Shown here: positions 38,891-47,831 of the stretch, one piece after another
Layout: the number at the start of each line of letters is the position of its first letter
Position numbering within the stretch: the first letter of the stretch is position 1
Assembly: GCA_002709005.1 (NCBI GenBank)
Contig: PAPH01000052.1
Location: forward strand, 22,930 to 86,929
Reading direction: 5' to 3'
Origin: Hyphomicrobiales bacterium
Lineage (GTDB): Bacteria > Pseudomonadota > Alphaproteobacteria > Rhizobiales > Rhizobiaceae
DNA: 64,000 bases
Made by a program: the position numbers and the translations under genes
The notes under the pieces: generated by a model
Told to the model about the DNA's origin: nothing
The model's database searches: none
Seen by the model: only the letters and a program-made list of their open reading frames with translations

Positions 38891-40560
38891 CGAATTCCTC
38901 TCCCAGAACCGGCGGCCAGTTGATCGTCGACAGTCTCGCGGCCAACGGCGTGAGCCATGTCTTCTCGGTGCCGGGCGAGAGTTTTCTCGCTGTCCTTGAT
39001 GCCCTCTACGATGCGGAGATCGAGACGATCGTCTGCCGGCAGGAGGGCGGCGCGGCGATGATGGCCGACGCCTGGGGCAAGATGACGGGCCAACCCGGTA
39101 TCTGCTTCGTCACCCGTGGTCCCGGCGCCTCCAACGCCACCGCCGGACTTCATATCGCCATGCAGGATTCCACGCCGATGATCCTCTTCATCGGCCAGGT
39201 GCAGCGCGACGCGCGCGAACGCGAAGCCTTCCAGGAGGTTGAATACCGCCGCGCCTTCACCGAATACGCCAAATGGGTGGCCGAGATCGACGATCCGGCC
39301 CGCGTGCCGGAATTCGTGAGCCGCGCCTTCGCGGTCGCCACTTCGGGACGTCCCGGACCGGTGGTGCTGGCGCTGCCCGAGGACATGCTCAGGGAGACGG
39401 TGCAGCAACCGGTCAAACCCGAACCGTACCGGCCTGTTCCGATCCATCCCGGTCACCACGAGATGCAGGAACTCGGCACGCTTTTAGGCAACGCCGAGCG
39501 GCCGATCGTCATTCTCGGCGGATCGCGCTGGACCGACCGCGCCAAGTCCGTGATGGAGACGGCCGCCGAAAAGGCCGCCTTCCCCGTCGGCTGCTCGTTC
39601 CGCCGGCAGATGCTGTTCGACCATCTCCATCCCTCCTATGCCGGGGATGTGGGGATTGGCATCAATCCCGCGCTCGGCAAGGAAATCCGCGAGGCAGATC
39701 TCGTCGTCCTCGTCGGCGGGCGGATGTCTGAGATGCCGTCCTCGGGTTATACGCTGCTCGACATTCCCTACCCCCGGCAGACGCTTGTCCATGTCCATCC
39801 GGACGCCGAGGAGCTCGGTCGCGTCTATCGGCCGGATCTGGCGATCTGCGCCGACCCGGCCTCCTTCGCCGAAGCCTTCGCCGCGCTCGATATCACCGGC
39901 GCGGAGAACCGCAGTGAACGCACCGCGCGCATGCACCAGTCCTATCTCGACTGGTCGACACCGCCCGAAACCGGGCCCGACGGCGTTCACATGGGTGCGG
40001 TGATGGCATGGATCGAGGAAAACCTGCCGCCGGAGACGATTTTCACCAACGGCGCAGGCAACTACGCGACCTGGCTGCATCGCTTCCACCGCTTCCGCAA
40101 TTTCGCCACCCAGGCGGCACCGACTTCGGGATCGATGGGTTACGGACTGCCGGGCGCGATCGGGGCGGCACTCGCATGCCCCGGCGCGCCGATGGTCAAT
40201 TTCGCAGGCGACGGCTGCTTCCTGATGACCGGTCAGGAGTTCGCCACCGCCGTGCGCTACGAGTTGTCGATCATCACCGTACTGGTCAACAATTCCATGT
40301 ACGGCACGATCCGGATGCACCAGGAGCGCGACTATCCCGCCCGCCAGAGCGGAACTGCGCTCACCAACCCGGATTTCGCTGCCTACGCCCGCGCCTTCGG
40401 CGGCCATGGCGAGACGGTCGAAAAGACCGAGGATTTCGCAGCCGCCTTCGAACGTGCGCAGGAAAGCGGTCTGCCGGCGATCATCGAGATCAGGCAGAAC
40501 CCCGAAGCGATCACCCCGGCGCGGACGCTGTCGGAAATCCGCGGTTCGGGAAAGAAATGA
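38887..40560 (+). CDS. thiamine pyrophosphate enzyme, acetolactate-synthase-like
   Basis: A 557-residue TPP-dependent enzyme of the acetohydroxyacid synthase/decarboxylase superfamily. The activating glutamate is Glu53 in CRQEGGAAMMAD; the TPP-binding motif runs from GDGCFLMTGQEF to VNNSMYG. No regulatory small subunit (ilvH) is present, so it is unlikely to be the biosynthetic acetolactate synthase. Coupling to a CaiB-type CoA-transferase recalls the oxalate pathway (Frc plus Oxc), but the protein lacks the oxalyl-CoA decarboxylase signatures I know. A 2-oxo acid decarboxylase or lyase acting with the CoA-transferase is the best inference. Confidence 0.85.
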   Translation: MTNSSPRTGGQLIVDSLAANGVSHVFSVPGESFLAVLDALYDAEIETIVCRQEGGAAMMADAWGKMTGQPGICFVTRGPGASNATAGLHIAMQDSTPMILFIGQVQRDAREREAFQEVEYRRAFTEYAKWVAEIDDPARVPEFVSRAFAVATSGRPGPVVLALPEDMLRETVQQPVKPEPYRPVPIHPGHHEMQELGTLLGNAERPIVILGGSRWTDRAKSVMETAAEKAAFPVGCSFRRQMLFDHLHPSYAGDVGIGINPALGKEIREADLVVLVGGRMSEMPSSGYTLLDIPYPRQTLVHVHPDAEELGRVYRPDLAICADPASFAEAFAALDITGAENRSERTARMHQSYLDWSTPPETGPDGVHMGAVMAWIEENLPPETIFTNGAGNYATWLHRFHRFRNFATQAAPTSGSMGYGLPGAIGAALACPGAPMVNFAGDGCFLMTGQEFATAVRYELSIITVLVNNSMYGTIRMHQERDYPARQSGTALTNPDFAAYARAFGGHGETVEKTEDFAAAFERAQESGLPAIIEIRQNPEAITPARTLSEIRGSGKK

Positions 40561-40697
40561 CCGACGGTCGAAGCACGCTCCGGATTTTTTGATTAAAGGA
40601 GCATTGAACTTTGGCCGTCGCCTCTCGACATTGAAGAGGCAGAATACGCACCACCGCGAGGGGTTTCCCCGAGGCGGCCGACGACAAAGGAGAGACC

Positions 40698-41543
40698 ATG
40701 TCCGAGAGCACCTATACACCCCCCAAGGTCTGGGAATGGAAGAAGGGAAACGGCGGCCAGTTCGCCAACATCAACCGGCCGATCGCCGGCCCCACCCATG
40801 ACAAGGAACTGCCGGTCGGCAAGCATCCGTTGCAGCTCTATTCGCTGGGAACGCCCAATGGCGTCAAAGTAACGATCATGCTCGAGGAGCTTCTGGGCAA
40901 GGGCCATGAAGGCGCGGAATACGACGCCTGGCTGATCGACATCGGCGAAGGCGACCAGTTCGGCTCCGGCTTCGTGGACGTCAACCCGAATTCGAAGATT
41001 CCGGCGCTGATGGACCATTCGACCAATCCGCCGACGCGGGTCTTCGAATCGGGTTCGATCCTGCTCTATCTCGCGGAGAAGTTCGGCGAATTCCTGCCTT
41101 CCGACCCCGCCAAGCGTACCGAGGCGCTCAACTGGCTGTTCTGGCAGATGGGGTCCGCGCCCTATCTCGGCGGCGGCTTTGGCCATTTCTACGCCTATGC
41201 GCCGATCAAGATCGAATACGCGATCGACCGCTTCGCGATGGAGGTCAAACGCCAGCTCGACGTACTCGATCGCCGTCTGGCCGAGACCCGTTACCTCGGC
41301 GGCGACGACTACACCATCGCCGACATCGCCACATGGCCCTGGTATGGCCGGCTGGTCGCTGGTGGCGCTTATGGGGAGTCGGCGGAGTTCCTGCAGACGC
41401 ATACCTACAAGAACGTCCTGCGCTGGCAGGCCGATATCGCCGAGCGTCCGGCGGTCAAGCGCGGCGACCGCGTCAACAAGTCCGGTGAGGGTAATCTGCG
41501 TGAGCGCCACGACGCCTCTGAAATCGACCCGCTTGTGAAATAG
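40698..41543 (+). CDS. yghU: glutathione-dependent disulfide-bond oxidoreductase YghU
   Basis: A 281-residue Nu-class glutathione transferase. The characteristic extended N-terminus (YTPPKVWEWKKGNGGQFANINRPIAGPTHDKELPVGKHPLQLYSLGTPNGVKVTIMLEE) and the PNSKIPALMD and FESGSILLYLAEKFG motifs match YghU/YfcG. These enzymes use two glutathiones to reduce disulfides and organic peroxides. AAAGGAGAG precedes the ATG at 40698. It follows the TPP enzyme gene by 137 bases and ends at a strong terminator, so it may be in the same operon or have its own promoter. Confidence 0.94.
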   Translation: MSESTYTPPKVWEWKKGNGGQFANINRPIAGPTHDKELPVGKHPLQLYSLGTPNGVKVTIMLEELLGKGHEGAEYDAWLIDIGEGDQFGSGFVDVNPNSKIPALMDHSTNPPTRVFESGSILLYLAEKFGEFLPSDPAKRTEALNWLFWQMGSAPYLGGGFGHFYAYAPIKIEYAIDRFAMEVKRQLDVLDRRLAETRYLGGDDYTIADIATWPWYGRLVAGGAYGESAEFLQTHTYKNVLRWQADIAERPAVKRGDRVNKSGEGNLRERHDASEIDPLVK

Positions 41544-41564
41544 CCGGCCGGACCCGCACAATCA

Positions 41565-41600
41565 AAAACGCCCGGGAGGCTCTCCCGGGCGTTTTCGTTT
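41565..41600. terminator. bidirectional rho-independent terminator
   Basis: AAAACGCCCGGGAG and CTCCCGGGCGTTTT pair perfectly around GCT, with T-rich sequence on both sides. It separates yghU from the convergent sulfurtransferase gene. Confidence 0.92.
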
Positions 41601-41616
41601 TTGGGATCTGGCCGGA

Positions 41617-41961
41617 TCAGCCGCCGCGAAGACGCTCGGACTGCTGGTAGATGACAGTGGAGCGGGCGCCGGAACGGCAATAGCCGAGCATCGGCTTCTC
41701 CATCTCCTCGAGCGCGTCGACCATCTGCGTCACCGCTTCGGGCGTGAGCCCCATCCCGCCGACCGGGATGTGACGAGCCTCCATGCCAAGATCGGCAGCG
41801 GCATTGCGGATACTGTCGAATGTCGGCTGGCCGGGTTGCTCCTGGTCGGGACGGTTGCAGACGATCGAGCGGAAGCCGGCTTGCTTGAGGGCGGGCAGAT
41901 CCTCGGCGCTGATCTGGCCGGCGACCGAGTATTCCTCGGTGATCTGGCGGATATCATCCAT
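41617..41961 (-). CDS. TIGR01244-type (beta-lactamase-hydrolase-like) sulfurtransferase/phosphatase
   Basis: A 114-residue protein of the DUF442/TIGR01244 family, a rhodanese- or phosphatase-like fold. The active-site loop is GYCRSGARST with the thiol of the Cys, and FRSIVCNRPDQE is the conserved N-terminal strand. The start at 41961 (MDDIRQITEEYSVAGQISAED) agrees with relatives; ATG at 41973 is possible. In some rhizobia and plant pathogens the same domain is fused to a metallo-beta-lactamase (Blh) that detoxifies sulfide; here it is stand-alone. Confidence 0.82.
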   Translation of the reverse strand: MDDIRQITEEYSVAGQISAEDLPALKQAGFRSIVCNRPDQEQPGQPTFDSIRNAAADLGMEARHIPVGGMGLTPEAVTQMVDALEEMEKPMLGYCRSGARSTVIYQQSERLRGG

Positions 41962-42125
41962 CGGCTGTTCCATCGTTGAAATTGCGGTGTCCAACGATGT
42001 AAAGCCGGCGCAACCCGAGGTCAATCGCGTTGGGGAGGACCAGGGCCCTGCGACCGGCTGACCGAGTTGACGCTAAAACCTTCATGCAATAGTCAAGATT
42101 TCGCATCCGCGCCGCCGGCGCCTGC

Positions 42126-43823
42126 ATGATCGCATCTTCCCGGGGACCCATTTTGGGCGAACGCGCACTCAAGACCGCAGCCTGGATCATCTCGCTGACG
42201 TGCCTCGCCCCGATCATCGCGGTGGCGATCGCGGCCGCGTCCGGCACGTGGTCGACATGGGACGGGCTGATGGATACCGTGATGCCGCGCTACACGCTCA
42301 CCACCATTCAGCTCGTGCTGATGGTGGGGATCGGCACGGCTCTGGTGGGCGCGGGCGGGGCATGGCTGGTCACGGCCTGCGAGTTCCCCTTCCGCCGCAC
42401 CTTTGAAGTGGCGCTGGCGCTGCCGCTGGCCTTCCCGGCCTATGTGCTCGCCTATGCCTATACCGACCTTCTCGACCATCCCGGCCCGGTGCAGACCTGG
42501 CTGCGATCGGTGACCGGCTGGGGACCCCGCGACTACTGGTTCCCGGAGATCCGCTCGCTGGGCGGCGCCGCCACGATGCTGACCTTCGTGCAGTACCCTT
42601 ACGTCTACCTGCTGGCGCGCGCCGCCTTCCTGAAACAGTCGCCGACGGCTTATTTCGCCGCCCGCACCTTGGGCCACGGCCCGTGGAGCGCCTTCTTCCG
42701 GGTGAGCCTGCCGATGGCGCGCCCGGCGATCGCCGGCGGCGTGATCCTCGCTTTGATGGAAACGATCGCCGATTTCGGCACGGTCGCCCATTTCGGTGTG
42801 CAGACGTTCTCCACCGGCATCTATTCCGCCTGGTTTTCGATGGGCGACCGGCTGGCCGCCTCGCAGCTCGCGCTCTGCCTTCTCGCCGTCGCCCTCGTCT
42901 TCGCGCTTCTCGAACGCGCGCAGCGCGGGCTTGCCAAGCGCTATCCGGCGGGCTCTCGCTTCGAGGCCACCGTGCGGCACGAGCTGAGCGGCTGGCGCGG
43001 AACGGTGGCGGTTCTCGTCTGCCTCATCCCCGTTCTCGTCGGCTTCATCGTTCCGCTCGTCGTTCTGTTCCAGATGGCGGTCGATTCGGGCCATTCGCCG
43101 TTTTCGAGTCGTTATCTGGGTTACATCCAGAACTCGCTGACGCTGGCTTCCATAACGGCGGTGGTGACGGTCGCCGCTGCGATCGTCATCGGCTTCTGCG
43201 CCCGCATCGCACCGAGCCTCACCTCGCGCTTTTCAGCCACCACGGCGGGCATCGGCTATGCGGTGCCGGGCGGCGTGATCGCGGTGGGACTGCTGGTTCC
43301 CTTCGCCGGTCTCGACAATTTGATCGACGGTTTCGCCCGGGAGCATTTCGGCTTTTCGACCGGGCTGTTCTTCACCGGCACGATCGGCGTGCTGGTTCTC
43401 GCCTACATGGTGCGCTTCATTGCCGCTGCCCTCGGGGCCTTCGATACCGGCATTTCCGTGATCAAGCCGAACATCGATGCGGCCGCCCGCACGCTTGGCC
43501 GCTCGGCGGGCAAGATGCTCTGGCAGATCCATATTCCGCTGCTGCCCCCGAGCCTGCTCACCGCCCTGCTGATCGTCTTCGTCGACGTGATGAAGGAACT
43601 GCCCGCGACGCTGATCATGAGGCCGTTCAATTTCGACACGCTGGCGGTGCAGGCCTATCGGCTCGCCTCCGACGAACGCCTCAACCAGGCGGCTATCCCG
43701 TCGCTGATGATCTTCGCCTTCGGCCTGCTTCCGGTGATTGTCTTGTGCTACTCGATCGGACGATCAGGGCGCCCCAAGGCGGGCGAGCTTCCCTCCGAGG
43801 ACGTCGGCCTGCCGGCCACCTGA
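42126..43823 (+). CDS. fbpB: ferric iron ABC transporter permease (FbpB type)
   Basis: A 565-residue inner-membrane protein with two fused permease halves, about 12 helices. EAA-type loops that dock the ATPase are visible in both halves (AARTLGHGPWSAFFRVSLPMARPAIAGG and AARTLGRSAGKMLWQIHIPLLPPSLL). This double-permease layout is typical of Fe3+ (FbpB/SfuB) transporters. The binding protein gene lies just downstream in the opposite direction. No ATPase gene occurs in the window, so the complex must be completed from elsewhere. Confidence 0.9.
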   Translation: MIASSRGPILGERALKTAAWIISLTCLAPIIAVAIAAASGTWSTWDGLMDTVMPRYTLTTIQLVLMVGIGTALVGAGGAWLVTACEFPFRRTFEVALALPLAFPAYVLAYAYTDLLDHPGPVQTWLRSVTGWGPRDYWFPEIRSLGGAATMLTFVQYPYVYLLARAAFLKQSPTAYFAARTLGHGPWSAFFRVSLPMARPAIAGGVILALMETIADFGTVAHFGVQTFSTGIYSAWFSMGDRLAASQLALCLLAVALVFALLERAQRGLAKRYPAGSRFEATVRHELSGWRGTVAVLVCLIPVLVGFIVPLVVLFQMAVDSGHSPFSSRYLGYIQNSLTLASITAVVTVAAAIVIGFCARIAPSLTSRFSATTAGIGYAVPGGVIAVGLLVPFAGLDNLIDGFAREHFGFSTGLFFTGTIGVLVLAYMVRFIAAALGAFDTGISVIKPNIDAAARTLGRSAGKMLWQIHIPLLPPSLLTALLIVFVDVMKELPATLIMRPFNFDTLAVQAYRLASDERLNQAAIPSLMIFAFGLLPVIVLCYSIGRSGRPKAGELPSEDVGLPAT

Positions 43824-43848
43824 GCCGATAACCTGGGCGCAGACGCGG

Positions 43849-43883
43849 AAAGGCCGGCGACTTTCCCGAATCGCCGGCCCTTC
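43849..43883. terminator. hairpin between convergent iron-transport genes
   Basis: GGCCGGCGA and TCGCCGGCC pair perfectly around a 10-base loop, between the stops of the permease and the binding-protein genes. The T-run is poor on both sides, so it is a weak or bidirectional terminator. Confidence 0.55.
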
Positions 43884-43938
43884 CCGATCAGTGCGCCGGC
43901 CCGCGTGGCCATGCGCCCGCACGCACTTGCTTATCGGC

Positions 43939-44970
43939 TTACTTGAAGCCGACCTCGTTGAAGATTTCCTGGGCCCGCGTCTGGTTTTCACCGAGCGCCG
44001 ACAGGTTGAGCGTATCGTGCTTGAAGTCGCCCAGGCTCTGCACCGCCGAAGAGGCCTCGACGCCCTCGACGACCGGATACTCGTTGTTGCCGTTGGCGAA
44101 GAAGGACTGCGCCTCGTCGGAGGTGAGATACTCCATGAACTTGAGCGCATTGTCCGGGTTCGGCGCGTTGACCGTCATCCCGACGCCGGAGATGTTGACG
44201 TGGGTGCCGTCACCTTCCTGGTCCGGGAAGACGATGCCGATCTTGTCGATGCCTTCCGACAGGCCATCCACGGTGCTGGCAATGCCGCGCGCGAAATAAT
44301 AGGTGTTGGCGACGGCGATCTTGCACTCGCCCGAGACGATACCCTTGAGCTGGTCGGTATCACCGCCCTGCGGATCGCGGGCAAGATTGTCCTTAAGCCC
44401 CTGCGCCCATTCCTTGGCAGCTTCCTCGCCGTGGTGGGCGATATAGGCGCCCATCAGCGACAGGTTATAGATGTTGGACGAGGTGCGGATGCAAACCATG
44501 CCCTTGTAGGCGGGATCCGCGAGGTCGGCATATGTCTTGGGAGGATTGTCGACGCTTTCCTTGTCGTAGAAGATCACCCGGGCACGGGTCGACATACCGA
44601 ACCAGTGACCGTCCGGGTGGCGCAGATGCTCGGGAATGCGCTCGTCGAGCACTTCGGAATCCACTTCGCGGAGCAGGCCCGCGTCGTCGGCGCGCCAGAG
44701 ACGGCCGGCATCGGCGGTGATGAAGAGGTCGGCGGGGCTGTTCTGGCCCTCGGCCTTCATCCGTTCGATCAGTTCGTCTTCCTTGCCCTCGATCAGATTG
44801 ACGGTGATTCCCGTCTCTTCCTCGAACTTGGAATAGAGCTGCTCGTCGACGTCGTAGTGACGGCCGGAATAGATATTGACCTCTCCGTCTGCGAAAGCGG
44901 GGCTGGCGCCAGCCAGTATCACAAGCGCGGTCGTGGACAGCACGAACCGGCGCAAGGTGCGATTGGTCAT
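43939..44970 (-). CDS. fbpA: ferric iron ABC transporter substrate-binding protein
   Basis: A 343-residue periplasmic Fe3+-binding protein with a signal peptide cleaved near residue 27 (ASPAFADGEVNIYSGRHYDVDEQLY). NIYSGRHY is the classic FbpA/FutA start, with the first metal-binding tyrosine. The late tandem tyrosines (VANTYYFARG) are the second pair of iron ligands. It is convergent with the permease gene. Its promoter carries a dyad resembling the iron-responsive operator of rhizobia, so it is likely iron-repressed. Confidence 0.93.
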   Translation of the reverse strand: MTNRTLRRFVLSTTALVILAGASPAFADGEVNIYSGRHYDVDEQLYSKFEEETGITVNLIEGKEDELIERMKAEGQNSPADLFITADAGRLWRADDAGLLREVDSEVLDERIPEHLRHPDGHWFGMSTRARVIFYDKESVDNPPKTYADLADPAYKGMVCIRTSSNIYNLSLMGAYIAHHGEEAAKEWAQGLKDNLARDPQGGDTDQLKGIVSGECKIAVANTYYFARGIASTVDGLSEGIDKIGIVFPDQEGDGTHVNISGVGMTVNAPNPDNALKFMEYLTSDEAQSFFANGNNEYPVVEGVEASSAVQSLGDFKHDTLNLSALGENQTRAQEIFNEVGFK

Positions 44971-44999
44971 TGAAAACTCCCTAATGCGGCTTGTTCTTT

Positions 45000-45024
45000 A
45001 AACTTGACCATTTTGGTCTTGTTT
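45000..45024 (-). promoter_or_regulatory. candidate iron-responsive operator
   Basis: An imperfect inverted repeat AAAC-TT-GACCA / TGGTC-TT-GTTT around TTT lies 29 bases before the binding-protein start. Within it, TGA and TCT are separated by exactly nine bases, one mismatch from the TGA-N9-TCA IRO box bound by RirA in rhizobia. The dyad is real; its assignment to RirA or another iron regulator is inference. Confidence 0.42.
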
Positions 45025-45112
45025 AATTTGTCCCGTCAACCCCGTTTGTTTGCAGAAGGCCTGTGTCCCTTGAATCCGGGCACTTATCCGCCGTGACATA
45101 CCGACGCGGCAC

Positions 45113-46066
45113 CTACCGGTCGTCGTCCTCGGGGCTGTTGTAGATCTCGAAGACATCGCCCGCGTGGCAAAGTTCGGTCCCCGGCGTGCGCGCTGCCGCC
45201 GCCCCCGCGGCGACACCGAACCGGAAGGCCTCCTCGATCGAATGGCCCTTGCTGAGGAACCAGACGAGCGCACCGACGAAACTGTCGCCCGCCCCGACCG
45301 CAGACTTCACAACCACATGCCGGGCCGGCACGCGGAGAACCTCGTCGCGGCTGATCAGCAAGGCCCCTTCGCGACCGAGGGTCACCGTCACATGCTCGGA
45401 CTTTCCTGCCTTGACGAGATCGCGCGCGGTCTCGATCACCCCCGCCTCATCGAGCGAATGACCGGCAAGCGTTTCGAGTTCGCCAAGACTCGGCTTGAAG
45501 AGAAAGACCGGGGCGTTGTCGAGCGTGGCGGTGAGCGCCGGACCCGAGGTATCGAGCACGAATCGCGCGCCGTTGCCGCGCGCGACATCGGCCATCCGCG
45601 CATAGGTATCGACCGGGGCGTTGCGCGGCAGGGAGCCGCTGGCGATCACGTAGTCGCCGCGGAAATTCTCGACGACCCGCATGGCTTCGGCCAGTTCGGC
45701 CTCGGAGGCTTCGGGGCCTTCGGGGACGAAACGGTATTCGAACCCGCTTTCTTCCTCGTAGACCATGAAGGCGATGCGGGTCTGCTCGGCGATGTGGATC
45801 GGATGGAGGTCGAGCGGCAGGTCGCTCAGCATTCCCTCGAGAAGCGTTCCGGTCTGCCCGCCCGAGAGCATCATCAGTTGCGGCCGGCTGCCGGTATCGC
45901 CCACATGGCCGGAGAGCATCGCGATCACGCGGGCGACATTGACCCCGCCGCCGCCGGGATGCCAGCGCTGGTTGCTGGTCCGGATTTTCCGGGTCGGGTG
46001 GATGTGCACCGTATCGCTGGAAATATCGATGGTGGGGTTCAAAGCGATGGACAGGGTGTCGGACAT
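45113..46066 (-). CDS. pfkB: PfkB-family hexose kinase (1-phosphofructokinase / Pfk-2 type)
   Basis: A 317-residue ribokinase-fold kinase. SIALNPTIDIS at the N-terminus, GGGGVNVARVI, and the catalytic AVGAGDSFVGAL with its Asp base identify the PfkB family, subgroup phosphofructokinase/tagatose-6-phosphate kinase. Many alphaproteobacteria lack the glycolytic PfkA, so this could supply phosphofructokinase activity or phosphorylate tagatose- or fructose-1-phosphate. It has no sugar-transport neighbours. It shares direction with the downstream iron-binding protein gene but is separated from it by 142 bases. Confidence 0.87.
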   Translation of the reverse strand: MSDTLSIALNPTIDISSDTVHIHPTRKIRTSNQRWHPGGGGVNVARVIAMLSGHVGDTGSRPQLMMLSGGQTGTLLEGMLSDLPLDLHPIHIAEQTRIAFMVYEEESGFEYRFVPEGPEASEAELAEAMRVVENFRGDYVIASGSLPRNAPVDTYARMADVARGNGARFVLDTSGPALTATLDNAPVFLFKPSLGELETLAGHSLDEAGVIETARDLVKAGKSEHVTVTLGREGALLISRDEVLRVPARHVVVKSAVGAGDSFVGALVWFLSKGHSIEEAFRFGVAAGAAAARTPGTELCHAGDVFEIYNSPEDDDR

Positions 46067-46129
46067 AACTCCGCCTTCGAGGTTCTTTCAGGAGGACGGG
46101 CCGGCTCCACCGCCGGCCGGTGACAATTT

Positions 46130-47653
46130 CTAACTATCGAGTTTCGCGACGATTGTAAGGGCCACTTCGTCGGGCGGCGGCGTACAATCGATCCTTGGCC
46201 AGCCGATTTCTCCCGCGCCGCGCCTGATCTGTGCTGCAAGCACCGCCTCGTCGGCGTCGGAGGGACCGCGATCCCGGGCGGCCACCCGGGCGCGCAGGAC
46301 ATCCGCCGGGGCTTCGAGCCAGAAACCCGCGAACCGCACGCCCGCCGCATCGGCGACTTGGGCTATGGCCTGGCGCTCGGCCTCCCTGGAAAATACCGCA
46401 TTGACGACCACCGGACCGCCGGCCGTCAAAACCGCCCGCGCATGCCGGTCGACCGCATCATACACCCGGTCGCTCGCCGCCTGGGTATAGGCCTCGGGAC
46501 CGAGACGCGTCTCCGGCGGAACATGGTAGAGCGACTTGCGCATCCTGTCGGTCTCGAGAGCCCGTGCGCCCGGTGGCGCGCCGACCGAAGGCGCGACGCG
46601 ATCCGCGACCGTGGATTTTCCCGAACCCGAATAGCCGCCCATCGCAACAAGCATGGCCGGCTTCTCTTCAAGGATTGCCCGAGCGAGATCGAAATAGCTG
46701 CGCGCCTCGTCCACCAGCTTTCCCTCGCCCTCCCCTGCCTCCTCGGCCTGTGTCGCCGTCACATGGGCGCGGACTGCGGCCCTGAGCGCCATGAAGAAGG
46801 GCAACAGGACAAGCCCCGTCTCGTCACCGGTCAGATCGAGATAACGGTTGGCGACGAGATTTGCATAGCCTTGCAAATCGCGGTGCCAAAGATCCATCAA
46901 AAGGAATGCGAGATCGTAGAGCACGTCGATGGTGGCGATCGCATCGTTGAACTCGATGCAGTCGAACAGCACCGGTTCGCCGTCGATCAGACAGATGTTG
47001 CGCAGGTGCAGATCGCCGTGGCAGCGGCGAATCTTTCCATCGGTCGCGCGCCTGTTGAGATGGGGTGCGATACGCTCCAGCCGCTCACGGAACAGCGCGC
47101 TGAAGCGCGCCGCTTCATCCTTCTCGAAGACTTGGCTCGTTTCAAATCCCGCCTCGTTGATCGAGAGAACTCCGGCGATGTTGTCATCCCCAACCGCGTC
47201 CGGGTCGATCTCGGCCTGATCGTGGAACCGGGCGATCATCGCCGCCGTGCGTTCCATCAGATCCGCGTCCAGTCCGCCTTCGGTCGCGATGCGGTCAAAC
47301 AGCGCGTCCTGGCCGAAGCGCTTCATCTCGACCACCGCGTCGACCATCTCTCCCGGCCCGTCGAAAGCAAGCCGTCCGTCGGAATCGCGGGTGATCCGGC
47401 GGACGCCGAGATAGAGCGACGGCGCGGCGCGGCCGTTGAGCGAAATCTCCTTCTCGCAGGCCGCAAGCCGCTTGGCCGGCGTCGAAAAATCGACATAGGG
47501 CAGATCGACCGCGCGCTTGAGCTTGTAGGCGCGATCGCCCGCGAGAAATATGCGCGAGATGTGCGTCTCCAGTCCCTCGACCGCCTGCGCGCACCCGTAG
47601 CTGTCGGCGCGCTCCAGAAATCCGATGGTTTCGTGCTGCTTGTCGACGATCAT
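46130..47653 (-). CDS. aminoglycoside phosphotransferase-like/P-loop kinase fusion
   Basis: A 507-residue two-domain protein. Residues 1-320 resemble the APH family, with the AYKLKRAVDLPYVDFS lysine strand, the catalytic loop RRCHGDLHLRNICLID and the DCIEFND metal site. Residues 335-505 form a P-loop kinase (MGGYSGSGKSTVADRVA) like zeta-toxin or shikimate-type small kinases. This COG2187-COG0645 fusion is widespread in bacteria and unassigned; it is not a known drug-resistance enzyme. It lies 63 bases upstream of pfkB in the same direction, possibly one operon. Confidence 0.85.
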   Translation of the reverse strand: MIVDKQHETIGFLERADSYGCAQAVEGLETHISRIFLAGDRAYKLKRAVDLPYVDFSTPAKRLAACEKEISLNGRAAPSLYLGVRRITRDSDGRLAFDGPGEMVDAVVEMKRFGQDALFDRIATEGGLDADLMERTAAMIARFHDQAEIDPDAVGDDNIAGVLSINEAGFETSQVFEKDEAARFSALFRERLERIAPHLNRRATDGKIRRCHGDLHLRNICLIDGEPVLFDCIEFNDAIATIDVLYDLAFLLMDLWHRDLQGYANLVANRYLDLTGDETGLVLLPFFMALRAAVRAHVTATQAEEAGEGEGKLVDEARSYFDLARAILEEKPAMLVAMGGYSGSGKSTVADRVAPSVGAPPGARALETDRMRKSLYHVPPETRLGPEAYTQAASDRVYDAVDRHARAVLTAGGPVVVNAVFSREAERQAIAQVADAAGVRFAGFWLEAPADVLRARVAARDRGPSDADEAVLAAQIRRGAGEIGWPRIDCTPPPDEVALTIVAKLDS

Positions 47654-47831
47654 CCGTGCTCCTTCATTTCGTGCAGTAAACTTGCGCCCTTCTTCGCCCG
47701 CAAGCCTTGCTCACGATCAAGGAGACGCCGAATACCGTGTCGGCAATCTGCCGGCCTCACCTGAAAATGATCGCCCGGCCCTTTGACTTCGGCGTGACAG
47801 CGGGAGAGAGAAAGGGAGTAAGGAGTTCTCC

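Noticed and set aside
37700..40560. Oxalate pathway (formyl-CoA transferase plus oxalyl-CoA decarboxylase)
   Set aside because: The TPP enzyme resembles acetolactate-synthase-type proteins rather than Oxc, and no oxalate transporter is near.
46130..47653. Aminoglycoside resistance gene
   Set aside because: The APH-like half is fused to a P-loop kinase in a widespread chromosomal family not known to confer resistance.
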